A DNA stretch of 64,000 nt from an uncultured Acidovorax sp. (GCA_913774955.1 CAJYKV010000027.1:62001-126000), one strand, 5' to 3'. Positions 1-12,374 are shown, counted from the stretch's first letter. Made by a program: numbers and translations. Notes: generated from the letters alone by a model not told the origin.

Positions 1-182
1 CTCCGCCGCTTCCCCCCGCTCTCGCCGTGCTGCGCACGGCGGGCAGGGGAACGACGCCAGCGGCCGGGAAAAGCCCGTTCCGCGGCGTCTGCTGCCATGG
101 CCTGCTCCGCGGCCCTCGGCCGGGTGACGCAGCGCCGGATATCGCGCAATGCGGGTGGCGCGCAGCGCCATGCATCACTGAA

Positions 183-944
183 ATGAGTACGGCAGCCGAT
201 CTCCCGATGCGGAATTCCTCTCAGCGCCACGTGCTGTGCATGAAGTGGGGCACGAAGTACGGCCCGGAGTACGTGAACCGTCTCTACGCCATGGTGCGGC
301 GGCATCTGACCGGCCCGTTCCGCTTCGTCTGCCTCACGGACGACACGCGCGGCATCCGCGACGAGGTGGAGTGCTTTCCCATTCCGGCGCTGGAACTGCC
401 CGAAGGCATTCCCGAGCGCGGATGGACCAAGCTGGCCACTTTCCATCCCGACCTGTACGGGTTGCGCGGCCCGGCGCTGTTCCTGGACGTGGACGTGGTC
501 GTTGTCGGCCCTCTGGACGACTTCTTCACCCAGCCGGGCGAGTTCGTCATCATCCACGACTACAAGCGGCCCTGGCGGGTCACCGGCAATTCGTCGGTCT
601 ACCGCTTCGAGATCGGCGCGCACCCGGATGTGCTGGCCTACTTCCGTGGCCACTTCGATGCGATCCGCTCGAACTTCCGCAACGAGCAGGCCTACCTGTC
701 CGACTTCCTGCACAAGCAGGGCAAGCTGAGCTACTGGCCTGCGCCGTGGTGCCCGAGCTTCAAGTACCACAGCATCCCGCGCTGGCCGGCCAACTACTGG
801 CGCCAACCCGCGATACCGCGGGGCGCGCGCATCGTGATCTTCCACGGGGAATGCAACCCGCCCGATGCGCTGGCGGGACGGCGCAACCGGCGCTGGCGCC
901 ACATCGAGCCCACGCTCTGGGTGGCGGAGCACTGGCGCGAGTGA
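183..944 (+). CDS. Glycosyltransferase-like protein with DxD motif
   Basis: 253 aa from the ATG at 183. The segment FLDVDVVVVGPLDDFF (about residues 100-115) is a hydrophobic strand carrying a DxD-type metal/nucleotide-sugar site, as in nucleotide-diphospho-sugar transferases. The C-terminal half holds HGECNPPDAL, which resembles the late metal-binding His segment of such enzymes. There is no signal peptide or membrane helix, so a cytosolic transferase is likely; donor and acceptor cannot be read from the sequence. The start is uncertain: no good ribosome site precedes 183, 207 or 240, and the conserved region begins at about HVLCMKWG (residue 16). Its neighbour is convergent, so it appears to be a single gene. 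Confidence 0.6.
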   Translation: MSTAADLPMRNSSQRHVLCMKWGTKYGPEYVNRLYAMVRRHLTGPFRFVCLTDDTRGIRDEVECFPIPALELPEGIPERGWTKLATFHPDLYGLRGPALFLDVDVVVVGPLDDFFTQPGEFVIIHDYKRPWRVTGNSSVYRFEIGAHPDVLAYFRGHFDAIRSNFRNEQAYLSDFLHKQGKLSYWPAPWCPSFKYHSIPRWPANYWRQPAIPRGARIVIFHGECNPPDALAGRRNRRWRHIEPTLWVAEHWRE

Positions 945-994
945 ATGGCACGCTGCGGGCCGGTGCCCGCAGGGTCAAGACCATCGAAAGCGGG

Positions 995-1408
995 TCAGCG
1001 CGCCGGCCCCGACACGCGCAGCAGCACGCGCAACGCACAGATCCACTGCACGGCATACATCGCCGTGCCCACGCTGTGCCAGAGGCGCAGATCGGTGCGG
1101 GCCACGATGCGAGGTGCCACGCCGAACTGCACCAGCAGGGCCAGCAGCATGCCGCCGATGATCCAGGGCATGGCATCGCGCGCCCAGGGCTCCTGCGGCG
1201 CGTCGCCCCGGCGCATGGACGCCAGCAGCAGGGCCAGGCCGCAGCCGGCGGAAACGAAGGTCTGCGCCTCGAACAGGCGTGCCGCCATGGTGCCGGCCAT
1301 GGCCGGCGTCGGCAGGTGCTTGAAGAGCATCGGCACGGCCAGGAAGCCGATCGCCGACAGGCTGCCCCACCAGAGGGCGGCCAGCAGGACGGGAAGGCGT
1401 TGTCGCAT
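995..1408 (-). CDS. DUF4149 family membrane protein
   Basis: 137 aa with four predicted membrane helices: roughly residues 7-27, 48-65, 83-100 and 112-130. The first helix segment (VLLAALWWGSLSAIGFLAVP) and the later VQFGVAPRIVAR fit the DUF4149 family of small four-helix inner-membrane proteins, whose function is unknown. It lies 44 bases downstream of greA on the same strand and may be transcribed with it. Family assignment is from memory of the fold and motif pattern. Confidence 0.75.
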   Translation of the reverse strand: MRQRLPVLLAALWWGSLSAIGFLAVPMLFKHLPTPAMAGTMAARLFEAQTFVSAGCGLALLLASMRRGDAPQEPWARDAMPWIIGGMLLALLVQFGVAPRIVARTDLRLWHSVGTAMYAVQWICALRVLLRVSGPAR

Positions 1409-1452
1409 CGCGGGCTCCTGGGGTGTCCGGCCGTGCCGAGGCGGCCAAAGGA

Positions 1453-1929
1453 TCAGAGGTAGCGGACGCCCACGACCTCGTAGCGGCGCAGGCCGCCGGG
1501 CGCCTGCACTTCGGCCGTGTCGCCCTCTTCCTTGCCGATGAGCGCGCGCGCGATCGGGCTCGACACGTTGATCAGGCCCTGCTTGAGGTCCGCTTCGTCC
1601 TCGCCGACGATCTGGTAGGTCACGCGGTCGCCGGATTCCTCGTCTTCGAGGTCCACGGTGGCGCCGAACACCACCTTGCCGCCCGCGTCGAGCTGCGAGG
1701 GATCGATCACCTGCGCGGCCGACAGCTTGCCTTCCACTTCCTGGATGCGGCCTTCGATGAAGCCCTGGCGGTCCTTGGCGGCTTCGTATTCGGCGTTTTC
1801 GCTCAGATCGCCCTGGGCACGGGCCTCGGCGATGGCATTGATGACGGAGGGCCGCTCGACGGTCTTCAGGCGGTGCAGCTCTTCCTTGAGCTTTTCCGCG
1901 CCGCGCTTGGTGAGGGGGATGGTGGCCAT
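1453..1929 (-). CDS. greA: Transcription elongation factor GreA
   Basis: 158 aa, the usual GreA length. GreA binds the RNA polymerase secondary channel and stimulates cleavage of backtracked RNA. The N-terminal antiparallel coiled coil is clear ([18 protein letters not shown], then [16 protein letters not shown] with the acidic tip), followed by a C-terminal FKBP-like domain ending [14 protein letters not shown] chose the ATG at 1929, with GGAG about 10 bases upstream, over an in-frame TTG at 1950 that would add seven atypical residues. It follows carB on the same strand, a common order in this group, but a terminator hairpin lies between them. Confidence 0.97.
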   Translation of the reverse strand: MATIPLTKRGAEKLKEELHRLKTVERPSVINAIAEARAQGDLSENAEYEAAKDRQGFIEGRIQEVEGKLSAAQVIDPSQLDAGGKVVFGATVDLEDEESGDRVTYQIVGEDEADLKQGLINVSSPIARALIGKEEGDTAEVQAPGGLRRYEVVGVRYL

Positions 1930-2016
1930 TGAATCAGTCTCCACGTTCAACTCATGCCGCGCCCCAAAGCGCGGCCTACCGGCGCCGGAAATCCGGGAGT
2001 GTCCCGGCGGCGCCCC

Positions 2017-2050
2017 AAAAGCAAACCGCCGCGCGTTGCCGCGCGGCGGT
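2017..2050 (-). terminator. Rho-independent terminator after carB
   Basis: Perfect 11-bp stem (2025-2035 with 2040-2050) and a four-base loop. Read on the minus strand, the stem is followed by a T-rich run (TTTGCTTTTG). It lies about 100 bases past the carB stop and before greA. Confidence 0.75.
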
Positions 2051-2063
2051 CTCGGTCTGTGTC

Positions 2064-2086
2064 ACCGGCAAATTATGCCGGTTTTT
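2064..2086 (+). terminator. Terminator-like hairpin on the strand opposite carB/greA
   Basis: ACCGGCA (2064-2070), AATTA loop, TGCCGGT (2076-2082), then further Ts, so it looks like a plus-strand terminator. No plus-strand gene leads into it. It may stop antisense transcription or simply be a second hairpin of the carB-greA spacer. Confidence 0.4.
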
Positions 2087-2152
2087 CCCGCCCATCCCAG
2101 CCCGTCCGCCATCCCGGAAGGGACAGCGCGCGGGCGGAAAGCGGCGGCGGCG

Positions 2153-5405
<3,253 letters not shown>

Positions 5406-5413
<8 letters not shown>

Positions 5414-6590
5414 TCTTGTTCTCCGTCTTGTGCTTTTCCATCAGCGCCGTGAAGCGGTCGAACAGATAGGCGATGTCGTGCGGGCCGGGCGATGCCTCGG
5501 GGTGGCCCTGGAAGCAGAACGCGGGCTTGCTCGTGTGCTCCAGGCCCTGCAGCGTGCCGTCGAACAGGCTCACGTGGGTGGCGCGCAGGCTGGCGGGCAG
5601 CGAATCGGCCTCCACGGCGAAGCCGTGGTTCTGGCTGGTGATGCTCACGCGGCCGTCGTCCAGGTCCTTCACGGGATGGTTCGCGCCGTGGTGGCTGTTG
5701 TCCATCTTGAAGGTCTTGGCGCCGCAGGCCAGGGCCATGATCTGGTGGCCCAGGCAGATGCCGAACAGCGGCACGCCCGCATCGATGACGCGGCGCGTGG
5801 CTTCGATGGCGTAGTCGCAGGGTGCCGGGTCGCCGGGTCCGTTGGAGAGGAACACACCGTCGGGGTTCATCGCCAGCACCTCGGCCACGGGCATCGTGGC
5901 GGGCACCACCGTGAGCTTGCAGCCGCGCTCGGCCAGCATGCGCAGGATGTTCTTCTTCACGCCGTAGTCGTAGGCCACGACGTGGAAGCGCGGCGCCGAC
6001 TGGGTGCCGTAGCCTTCGCCGAGCTTCCATTCGGTCTGGTCCCAGGCATAGGCGCTCTGCGTGCTCACCACCTTGGCGAGGTCCAGGCCCTTCATGCTCG
6101 GCGCGGCCTTGGCGGCGGCCAGGGCTTCGTCGATGCGCGCCTGCGTGACGGATTCGCCGGCACCCAGGCCGAGGATGGCGCCGTTCTGCGCGCCCTTGTC
6201 GCGCAGCAGGCGCGTCAGCTTGCGGGTGTCGATGTCGGCGATGGCCACGGTGTTGCCGCGCACGAGGTACTGCGAGAGCGTCTCGGTGCTGCGGAAGTTG
6301 CTGGCCAGGAGGGGCAGGTCCTTGATGATGAGACCTGCGGCATGGATCTTGTCGGCCTCGACATCCTCGGAGTTGACGCCGTAATTGCCGATGTGCGGAT
6401 ACGTCAGCGTGACGATCTGCTGGCAATAGCTGGGGTCGGTGAGGATTTCCTGGTAGCCGGTGATGGCGGTGTTGAACACCACTTCACCGACCGTGGTGCC
6501 GGCGGCACCGATCGAGCGACCAATAAAGACCGTGCCGTCTGCGAGCGCCAGGATGGCGGGCGGGAAGGTTCCCTTGAGAGACAAAAGCAC
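5406..6590 (-). CDS. carA: Carbamoyl-phosphate synthase small (glutaminase) subunit
   Basis: 394 aa. Class I glutamine amidotransferase that hydrolyses glutamine and channels ammonia to CarB. The N-terminal CPSase domain starts [16 protein letters not shown]. The amidotransferase triad is visible: the nucleophile Cys in [16 protein letters not shown] and His/Glu in [15 protein letters not shown]. Translation starts at a GTG (6588-6590) preceded by GGAG at 6-base spacing; no better ATG exists. First gene of carAB, with a 173-base leader upstream. Confidence 0.98.
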
Positions 6591-6709
6591 TGGGTTCTCC
6601 GAATGGTTACGGGTCGCCCGGAGCCCCCCGGCAAGAAACCTGGGAAGCTGCTTTTATGGAAGGATTGCTTTGGTTGCGGCCGGGCGACGTTTTTGCGGGA
6701 AAGCCTCCA

Positions 6710-6715
6710 ATTGTA
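6710..6715 (-). promoter_or_regulatory. Candidate -10 element for carA
   Basis: On the minus strand this reads TACAAT (5 of 6 to TATAAT), about 120 bases before the carA start. No convincing -35 lies 17 bases upstream, so this is only a candidate. The 5' leader shows no obvious attenuator. Confidence 0.3.
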
Positions 6716-6763
6716 GCCTCACCCGCATGGCGCCGGTGCCCCGCCGGCATTCACCCGACCCGC

Positions 6764-7348
6764 TCAGAGGGTGTTGCGCGGGCGTTGCGACAGCTGGGCG
6801 AAGGCGGTGGTGAGCGCGCTCAGTTCGCCGGCACCGACGGTGCCGTCGCCATTGCCCGCGGCGCCCCGGTCCACGAGCCGCAGCAGCGACTGCGCGAATT
6901 CTCCGCCCCCCTGCGGGCCGGTCGTCTGCGCGAGGCCCTGCAGGAACTCGTCGCGCGTGATGGTGCCGTCCTTGTCCGCATCGAAGCCGGCCGTGAGCTG
7001 CTCCTTCTGCGCATCCGTGGCGCCGAAGCGGGTGAGCAGCGCCTGGAAATCCGCCGTCGCCACCGGCTTGTTGGCGGGCAGGGCCTGCAGCGCGCCGCCG
7101 GCCGCGCCACCGGCGCCCAGCAGGCCGACACGGGTTTCGCCCACCGTGCCGGACGAGGCCAGCACGCCCTGGCCCGCCAGGCGCGCGAGCCCCCCGGCAT
7201 CCTGGCTGAGCGTGACGATGGCCGAAGGATCGGGTGCGGACGGGGCATCGCCGCCCTGCCGCGCCGAGCCGGCGGACGCCTTGGAGGAGGACGCCGCATT
7301 GAACAGCATGGACGCGACGGACGCGAGACCGGAAACGATGGGGGACAT
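6764..7348 (-). CDS. EF-hand domain protein
   Basis: 194 aa. A low-complexity, Ala/Gly/Ser-rich N-terminal half is followed by an EF-hand pair. The first loop, DADKDGTITRDEF (about residues 125-137), is canonical. The second, AAGNGDGTVGAGEL, lacks the first Asp and is degenerate. Calcium binding is likely at the first site. The N-terminus (MSPIVSGLASVASMLFNAAS) is mildly hydrophobic but not a clear signal peptide. AAGGAG precedes the ATG at 7348. The gene is single, between cycA and carA. Its role is unknown. Confidence 0.75.
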   Translation of the reverse strand: MSPIVSGLASVASMLFNAASSSKASAGSARQGGDAPSAPDPSAIVTLSQDAGGLARLAGQGVLASSGTVGETRVGLLGAGGAAGGALQALPANKPVATADFQALLTRFGATDAQKEQLTAGFDADKDGTITRDEFLQGLAQTTGPQGGGEFAQSLLRLVDRGAAGNGDGTVGAGELSALTTAFAQLSQRPRNTL

Positions 7349-7512
7349 GGCCGCTGGCTCCTTGTGGACGGGCTCCGCGCGCCCCGGGCACCTGCCCGGC
7401 GCGCAGCCACGGGCGCCCACCGCAAGGGTACGCGGCCGGGTGGAAGGCGATCGCTGGAAGAAGCCGGCAAGCGCCCGGCTTTTCTTGCCGCAGCGGCGAC
7501 CCGGCCGACCGG

Positions 7513-7548
7513 CCCGCCCCGCCCCGCCCCGCCTTGCCTTGCCTTGCG
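7513..7548. repeat. Pentanucleotide repeat tract
   Basis: About three units of GCCCC run directly into about three units of TTGCC in the spacer between cycA and the EF-hand gene. It is a simple-sequence tract with no coding content. Confidence 0.6.
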
Positions 7549-7602
7549 CGGCAGGGCACGGCAAGACCGCAGGAAGACAGAGCGGCCAGTGGCGGCGAAG
7601 CG

Positions 7603-9078
7603 TCAGCGGTGGGTGCCCGGCCCGGACACTGCGCCCGGGGCCAGTGCGCCTTCGGCCACGTCCGCATCCGCCTGGCGCGACCGGGAACGCATCAGGCTGT
7701 AGGCCGCAGCGAGGAGCACGAACCACAGCGGGGTCGCGATCAAGGCCCGGCGCGTGTCGGCTTCCAGCGCCAGCAACCCCAGGATGAAGACGAAGAACGC
7801 CAGGCAGAGGCCGCACATCGCCAGGCCGCCGGGCATGCGGTAGATGGAGGCCGCATGCCGCTCCGGCCGCTGGCGGCGATAGGCGATGTACGACAGCAGG
7901 ATCATCGACCAGGTGAACATGAAGAGGATGGCCGAGACGGTGGTGACCAGCGTGAAGGCCTCGACCAGGTCCGGAATGATCCACATGAGCACGGCGCCGG
8001 CCAGCAGGCAGGTGCAGGAGAACAGCAGCCCGCGCGAGGGCACCTTCTGGCGGGACAGTTTCTGGAAGGCGCGGGGCGCGTCGCCCTTGAGCGCCAGGCC
8101 GTAGAGCATGCGGCTGGTGGAGAACACGCCGCTGTTGGCGGACGACGCCGCCGAGGTCAGCACCACGAAATTGATCACGCCCGCGGCCGCCGGGAGCCCC
8201 GCCAGTACGAACAGTTCGACGAACGGGCTCTTGCCCGGCACCACCTCGCGCCAGGGGGTCACCGACATGATCGCGATGAGGGCGAGCACGTAGAAGACGA
8301 TGATGCGGACGGGAATGGAGTTGATGGCGCGCGGCAGGCTGCGCTCCGGGTCCTGCGCTTCGGCGGCGGTGGTGCCGACGAGTTCGATGCCCGAGAACGC
8401 GAACACCGCGATCTGGAAGCCCGCGAAGAAGCCCATGAGCCCGTGCGGGAACATGCCGCCGTCGTTCCACAGGTGGCGCAGGCTGGCCTCATGCCCGCTC
8501 GGCGAGACGAAGTGGGTGGAGACCATGTAGAGGCCGGTGCCCACCAGCGCCACGATCGCGACGATCTTGATCATGGCGAACCAGAATTCGATCTCGCCGA
8601 AGAGCTTCACGGTGAGCAGGTTCAGCGACAGCAGCAGGCCGACGCAGGCGAGTGCCGGTGCCCACTGCGGCAGTTGCGGGAACCAGAACTGGCTGTAGGC
8701 GGAGATGGCGATCACGTCGGCGATGCCGGTGACGATCCAGCAGAACCAGTAGGTCCAGCCCGTGAAGAAGCCGGCCCATGGCCCGAGCAGGTCGGCGGAG
8801 AAGTCCAGGAAGGACTTGTAGCGCAGGTCGGAGAGCAGCAGCTCGCCCATCGCGCGCATCACGAAGAACAGGACGAAGCCGATCACCATGTAGACGAACA
8901 CGATGGACGGGCCGGCGAGGCTGATCGTCTTGCCCGAACCCATGAACAGGCCGGTGCCGATCGCGCCGCCGATGGCGATGAGCTGGATGTGGCGGTTGGT
9001 GAGGGTGCGCTGCAGATGGTCGCTGTCGTGCGCGGGGCCGGACGGGCCCTGGGCCGGTGGCGTGGCCTGACGGGTCAT
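7603..9078 (-). CDS. cycA: D-serine/D-alanine/glycine permease
   Basis: 491 aa amino-acid/polyamine/organocation permease with about 12 membrane helices. From memory it is nearly collinear with E. coli CycA: NLTNRHIQLIAIGGAIGTG appears here as TLTNRHIQLIAIGGAIGTGL, with FVMRAMGELLLSDL, GPWAGFFTGWTYWFCW and NFVVLTSAASSANSGVFSTS also present. Predicted to import glycine, D-alanine, D-serine and possibly L-alanine by proton symport. The C-terminal tail (after about residue 455) is polar, Ala/Asp-rich and longer than in E. coli. Monocistronic; a 585-base non-coding stretch precedes it. Confidence 0.93.
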   Translation of the reverse strand: MTRQATPPAQGPSGPAHDSDHLQRTLTNRHIQLIAIGGAIGTGLFMGSGKTISLAGPSIVFVYMVIGFVLFFVMRAMGELLLSDLRYKSFLDFSADLLGPWAGFFTGWTYWFCWIVTGIADVIAISAYSQFWFPQLPQWAPALACVGLLLSLNLLTVKLFGEIEFWFAMIKIVAIVALVGTGLYMVSTHFVSPSGHEASLRHLWNDGGMFPHGLMGFFAGFQIAVFAFSGIELVGTTAAEAQDPERSLPRAINSIPVRIIVFYVLALIAIMSVTPWREVVPGKSPFVELFVLAGLPAAAGVINFVVLTSAASSANSGVFSTSRMLYGLALKGDAPRAFQKLSRQKVPSRGLLFSCTCLLAGAVLMWIIPDLVEAFTLVTTVSAILFMFTWSMILLSYIAYRRQRPERHAASIYRMPGGLAMCGLCLAFFVFILGLLALEADTRRALIATPLWFVLLAAAYSLMRSRSRQADADVAEGALAPGAVSGPGTHR

Positions 9079-9663
9079 TCAGGAAGCTCCAAGGGAAAGG
9101 ACAAGGGAAAAGAAGAACAGCACGGGAAGCAGAGGAGTTTCAGGGGACGGCGCGGACAACGGGAAGGCACGGTGCGCGGCACCGGCGCGGCAGACGGCCG
9201 GCCGGGCAAACGCGACGCGACAAGGCACGACATTGCGCCGCAGCCCGCAGCCGGCAACCGGGATGCAGCACGCATGCCGCACCGGATTCGGAAGCCGCGC
9301 GAGGCCGGCATCTTAGGGCTTCTGCGACCATCCCCCCCGCACGGCGGACGCTCGCCGACTCAGACGCCGACGCCGTATGTGCGCGCGTGCCCTTCACCCC
9401 CTTATCGCGAGGTTCCGCACGCCCGGCTCCACACCCCCGCGGCGCTGGCTGCAGGGGTGTGGAGCGCTCTCCGATCGGGGCGGCGATGCCGTCGTCCGCG
9501 GCCTTGGCCCTGCCCCTCCCCACCCTTCCTCGTTGTCTTCAGAAGGCTGGGATGATGGCATGCAGCATCCGTAGGCAGGGCTTTCGGCAAGCATGCAGTC
9601 CATTAACGATTGTTTGGCACCAGCCCGCCGCGCCGTGGCAGCACCTGCGGTATCGGAGGCTCT
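9079..9663. other. Intergenic region between cycA and the LysR gene
   Basis: 585 bases with no supportable gene: several overlapping short frames exist, but none has a ribosome site or a recognisable product. It should contain the cycA promoter, though no clear -35/-10 pair stands out. The only strong structure is the hairpin at 9427-9464. Confidence 0.6.
9427..9464. terminator. Perfect 11-bp hairpin in long intergenic region
   Basis: CTCCACACCCC (9427-9437) pairs exactly with GGGGTGTGGAG (9454-9464) around a 16-base loop. No T-run follows on either strand. It may be a structured RNA element or a factor-dependent terminator between the LysR gene and cycA. Confidence 0.35.
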
Positions 9664-10551
9664 TCACGCCGGCATCAGCCGGGCGGATTCCTGCTGCCCC
9701 ACGTCCTTCAGGAAGCCCCAGACCGCCTGGGTGCGCGCCTGGTATTTCGCCTCCGCCGGCATGCTCATCCAGAACGTGCGGGTGAAGCGCGCGTCTCCTT
9801 CCAGCACGCGGGTGAGCAACGGGTCGCGGTCGGCCAGGAACGCCGGCAGCACGGCCAGGCCCGCCCCGGCGCGCACGGCTTCGTACTGCGCGGTCACGCT
9901 GGTGCTGCGGAACGCGAAGCGCTCGGGCGGCACCAGCTGGTCGAGGAACTGCAGCTCCTTGGTGAACAGCAGATCGTCCACGTAGCTGACGAAGGCATGG
10001 TGGCGCAGATCCTCCCGGCGCGAGACCGGGGGGTGGCGGGCCAGGTATTCGCGCTGGCCGTAGAGGTGGAGCGTGTAGTCCGCGAGCTTCGAGACGATCA
10101 CGGCGCCGCGGGTGGGCCGCTCCAGCGAGATGACGATGTCGGCCTCGCGCCGCGACAGGTGCAGCATGCGCGGCAGCGCGAGCAGATCGACGCTCAGGTG
10201 GGGATATTGAAGGGTGAGCCGCGCGAGGTGCGGCGCGAGCACCTGCGTGCCGAAGCCCTCCGTGGCACCGACGCGCACGAGGCCCACCGGGCCGATGCCG
10301 CTGGGCCGCACGCGCTCCACGCCGAGCACGGCCGTCTCCATCGCCTCGACGGCGGGAAGCAGGTGGCGCCCGGCCTCGGTCAGGCGGTGCCCGCCCGCCT
10401 CGCGGGCGAACAGCGATTCGCCCATCTGCTTTTCCAGCGCCTGGATGCGGCGGGCGACGGTGGTGTGTTCCACGCCCGTGCGCCGCGCGGCGGCGGCCAG
10501 CGTGCCGGTGCGGGCCAGTTCCAGGAAATAGCGGAGGTTCTCCCAATCCAT
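9664..10551 (-). CDS. LysR-family regulator, divergent from mmsA
   Basis: 295 aa. The N-terminal winged helix is typical (MDWENLRYFLELARTGTLAA, then ARRTGVEHTTVARRIQALE), followed by an effector-binding domain with GLVRVGATEGFGTQVLAPHL. The start at 10551 is the standard LysR opening; longer in-frame starts would extend through the promoter. It is transcribed away from mmsA, across a 164-base gap holding two copies of a near-palindromic 12-mer. By position it probably controls the valine-catabolic genes and itself. The inducer is unknown; in Pseudomonas this role is filled by an AraC-type MmsR instead. Confidence 0.9.
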   Translation of the reverse strand: MDWENLRYFLELARTGTLAAAARRTGVEHTTVARRIQALEKQMGESLFAREAGGHRLTEAGRHLLPAVEAMETAVLGVERVRPSGIGPVGLVRVGATEGFGTQVLAPHLARLTLQYPHLSVDLLALPRMLHLSRREADIVISLERPTRGAVIVSKLADYTLHLYGQREYLARHPPVSRREDLRHHAFVSYVDDLLFTKELQFLDQLVPPERFAFRSTSVTAQYEAVRAGAGLAVLPAFLADRDPLLTRVLEGDARFTRTFWMSMPAEAKYQARTQAVWGFLKDVGQQESARLMPA

Positions 10552-10588
10552 CGTGAGCACTCGAGTCTGCGGGGTGGCGATTGTGTTG

Positions 10589-10600
10589 TGCAAATTCGCA
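10589..10600. promoter_or_regulatory. Putative operator copy 1 (TGCAAATTCGCA)
   Basis: Near-palindromic 12-mer, 38 bases upstream of the LysR start. A second copy differing at one base starts 43 bases further on. Spacing of about four helical turns fits co-operative binding by a LysR tetramer. Confidence 0.5.
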
Positions 10601-10624
10601 AAGCACACGTGCGATTTTCCTCTA

Positions 10625-10653
10625 TTGATCTTGCAATTTCGCACGGATAGCAT
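10625..10653 (+). promoter_or_regulatory. Candidate mmsA promoter
   Basis: TTGATC (10625-10630), 17-base spacer, TAGCAT (10648-10653). Each hexamer matches 4 of 6 consensus bases. The second operator copy sits in the spacer, which would suit repression. The start codon is 63 bases downstream. Confidence 0.35.
10632..10643. promoter_or_regulatory. Putative operator copy 2 (TGCAATTTCGCA)
   Basis: Second copy of the 12-mer, identical to copy 1 except for one central base. It lies between the candidate -35 and -10 of mmsA. Confidence 0.5.
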
Positions 10654-10715
10654 GTGCCGGCATGTCGGCGCCACGCCGGCACACCCAGATTCCATCCCAG
10701 ACAGGAGACAAGCGC

Positions 10716-12239
10716 ATGAATGCCCCCCAATCCACGGCCGTCCTGGCGCCCACGGTCAAGCTGCTGATCGGCGGCCAATTCGTCGAATCCAAGACCACGC
10801 AGTGGCGCAACGTGGTGAACCCCGCCACGCAGGAAGTGCTGGCGCGCGTGCCGTTCGCCACCCCGGAAGAGATCGACGCCGCCGTGGCCTCGGGCAAGGA
10901 GGCGTTCAAGACCTGGAAGAAAACGGCGATAGGCGCGCGGGCGCGCATCTTCCTCAAATACCAGCAACTGATCCGCGAAAACATGGCCGAGCTGGCCGCG
11001 ATCCTGACGGCCGAGCAGGGCAAAACCCTGCCCGACGCCGAGGGCGACGTGTTCCGCGGACTGGAAGTGGTGGAGCACGCGAGCGCCATCGGCAACCTGC
11101 AGCTGGGCGAGCTGGCCAACAACGTGGCCGGGGGTGTCGATACCTACACGCTGATGCAGCCGCTGGGCGTGTGCGCAGGCATCACGCCCTTCAACTTCCC
11201 GGCCATGATTCCGCTGTGGATGTTCCCGATGGCCATCGCCACCGGCAACACCTTCGTGCTCAAGCCCAGCGAGCAGGATCCGATGGTGACCATGCGCCTG
11301 TGCGAGCTGGCGCTGGAGGCCGGCGTGCCGCCGGGCGTGCTGAACGTGGTGCACGGTGGCGAGGATGCGGTGAACGCGATCTGCGACCATCCGGACATCA
11401 AGGCGATCAGCTTCGTGGGCTCCACGAAGGTCGGCACCCATGTGTACAACCGCGCCAGCCTGAACGGCAAGCGGGTGCAGTGCATGATGGGCGCGAAGAA
11501 CCACGCCATCGTCATGCCCGACGCCAACAAGGAGCAGACGCTCAACGCTCTGGCGGGCGCGGCCTTCGGTGCCGCGGGCCAGCGTTGCATGGCGCTGTCG
11601 GTGGTGGTGCTGGTGGGCGAGGCGCAGAACTGGATTCCCGAGCTGGTCGCCAAGGCGAAGACGCTGAAGGTGAGCGCCGGCACGGAGAAAGGCACGGACG
11701 TGGGCCCGCTGGTGTCGTGCGCCGCGCGGGAACGCGTCGAGGGCCTGATCGAGCGCGGCATCGCCGACGGCGCCACGCTGGAGCTGGATGGCCGCAAGCC
11801 CCAGGTGGCCGGATATGAGAAGGGCAACTTCGTGGGTCCGACGGTGTTCAGCGGCGTGAAGCCCGGCATGTCCATCTACGACCAGGAAATCTTCGGCCCC
11901 GTACTGTGCCTGGGGGCTGCGGCGGACATCGACGAGGCGATCGCGTTCATCAACGACAACCCGAACGGCAACGGCACCGCCATCTTCACGCAGTCGGGCG
12001 CGGCGGCGCGCAAGTTCCAGGAAGAGATCGACGTGGGCCAGGTGGGCATCAACGTGCCGATCCCCGTGCCCGTGCCGCTCTTTTCGTTCTCCGGCTCGCG
12101 CGCCTCCAAGCTGGGCGACCTGGGCCCCTACGGCAAGCAGGTGGTGCTGTTCTACACGCAGACCAAGACGGTGACGGCGCGGTGGTTCGACGACAGCACG
12201 ATCGGCCAGGGCGTGAACACCACGATCAGCTTGAAGTGA
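10716..12239 (+). CDS. mmsA: CoA-acylating methylmalonate-semialdehyde dehydrogenase
   Basis: 507 aa aldehyde dehydrogenase. Converts (methyl)malonate semialdehyde with NAD and CoA to propionyl- or acetyl-CoA, the last specific step of valine (and inositol/beta-alanine) breakdown. Seen: the cofactor region [20 protein letters not shown], the turn [12 protein letters not shown], and the catalytic Cys in [14 protein letters not shown], where the QRCMALS context marks MmsA rather than general ALDHs. The ATG at 10716 has AGGAG eight bases upstream. First gene of a plus-strand group with acyl-CoA dehydrogenase and mmsB. Confidence 0.96.
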   Translation: MNAPQSTAVLAPTVKLLIGGQFVESKTTQWRNVVNPATQEVLARVPFATPEEIDAAVASGKEAFKTWKKTAIGARARIFLKYQQLIRENMAELAAILTAEQGKTLPDAEGDVFRGLEVVEHASAIGNLQLGELANNVAGGVDTYTLMQPLGVCAGITPFNFPAMIPLWMFPMAIATGNTFVLKPSEQDPMVTMRLCELALEAGVPPGVLNVVHGGEDAVNAICDHPDIKAISFVGSTKVGTHVYNRASLNGKRVQCMMGAKNHAIVMPDANKEQTLNALAGAAFGAAGQRCMALSVVVLVGEAQNWIPELVAKAKTLKVSAGTEKGTDVGPLVSCAARERVEGLIERGIADGATLELDGRKPQVAGYEKGNFVGPTVFSGVKPGMSIYDQEIFGPVLCLGAAADIDEAIAFINDNPNGNGTAIFTQSGAAARKFQEEIDVGQVGINVPIPVPVPLFSFSGSRASKLGDLGPYGKQVVLFYTQTKTVTARWFDDSTIGQGVNTTISLK

Positions 12240-12260
12240 CATTCTGAATGGAGTGACATC

Positions 12261-12373
12261 CCCCTGAGGCGCTGCGCGCCTTCCCCCTTCTCTAGCGCTG
12301 GCGCGCGGGAAGGGGGACGCAGCCAGCGCGGCGGGGCGGCCCTTGCGCGGCTGCTGCTGGCCTGGGCCGCGCA
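12261..12373 (+). repeat. Dispersed GC-rich repeat, copy A
   Basis: Begins near CTGAGGCGCTGCGCGCCTTC, contains a TCCCCCTTC/GAAGGGGGA stem, then GGGGGACGCAGCCAG, and ends near CTGGCCTGGGCCGCGC. Read on the minus strand, 55979-56066 has the same modules in the same order. It occupies the whole spacer between mmsA and the LprI-like gene. Confidence 0.6.
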
Positions 12374-12374
12374 G

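Noticed and set aside
1-182. Possible N-terminal extension of the glycosyltransferase from a GTG at 27
   Set aside because: The encoded residues are Gly/Arg/Pro-rich and unlike a protein domain; the conserved part starts after 183.
1930-1950. Extended GreA start at a TTG seven codons upstream
   Set aside because: The ATG at 1929 has the better ribosome site and the standard GreA N-terminus.
9377-9603. Several overlapping short frames in the cycA-LysR gap
   Set aside because: Frames on both strands overlap each other and the hairpin; none has a ribosome site or plausible composition.
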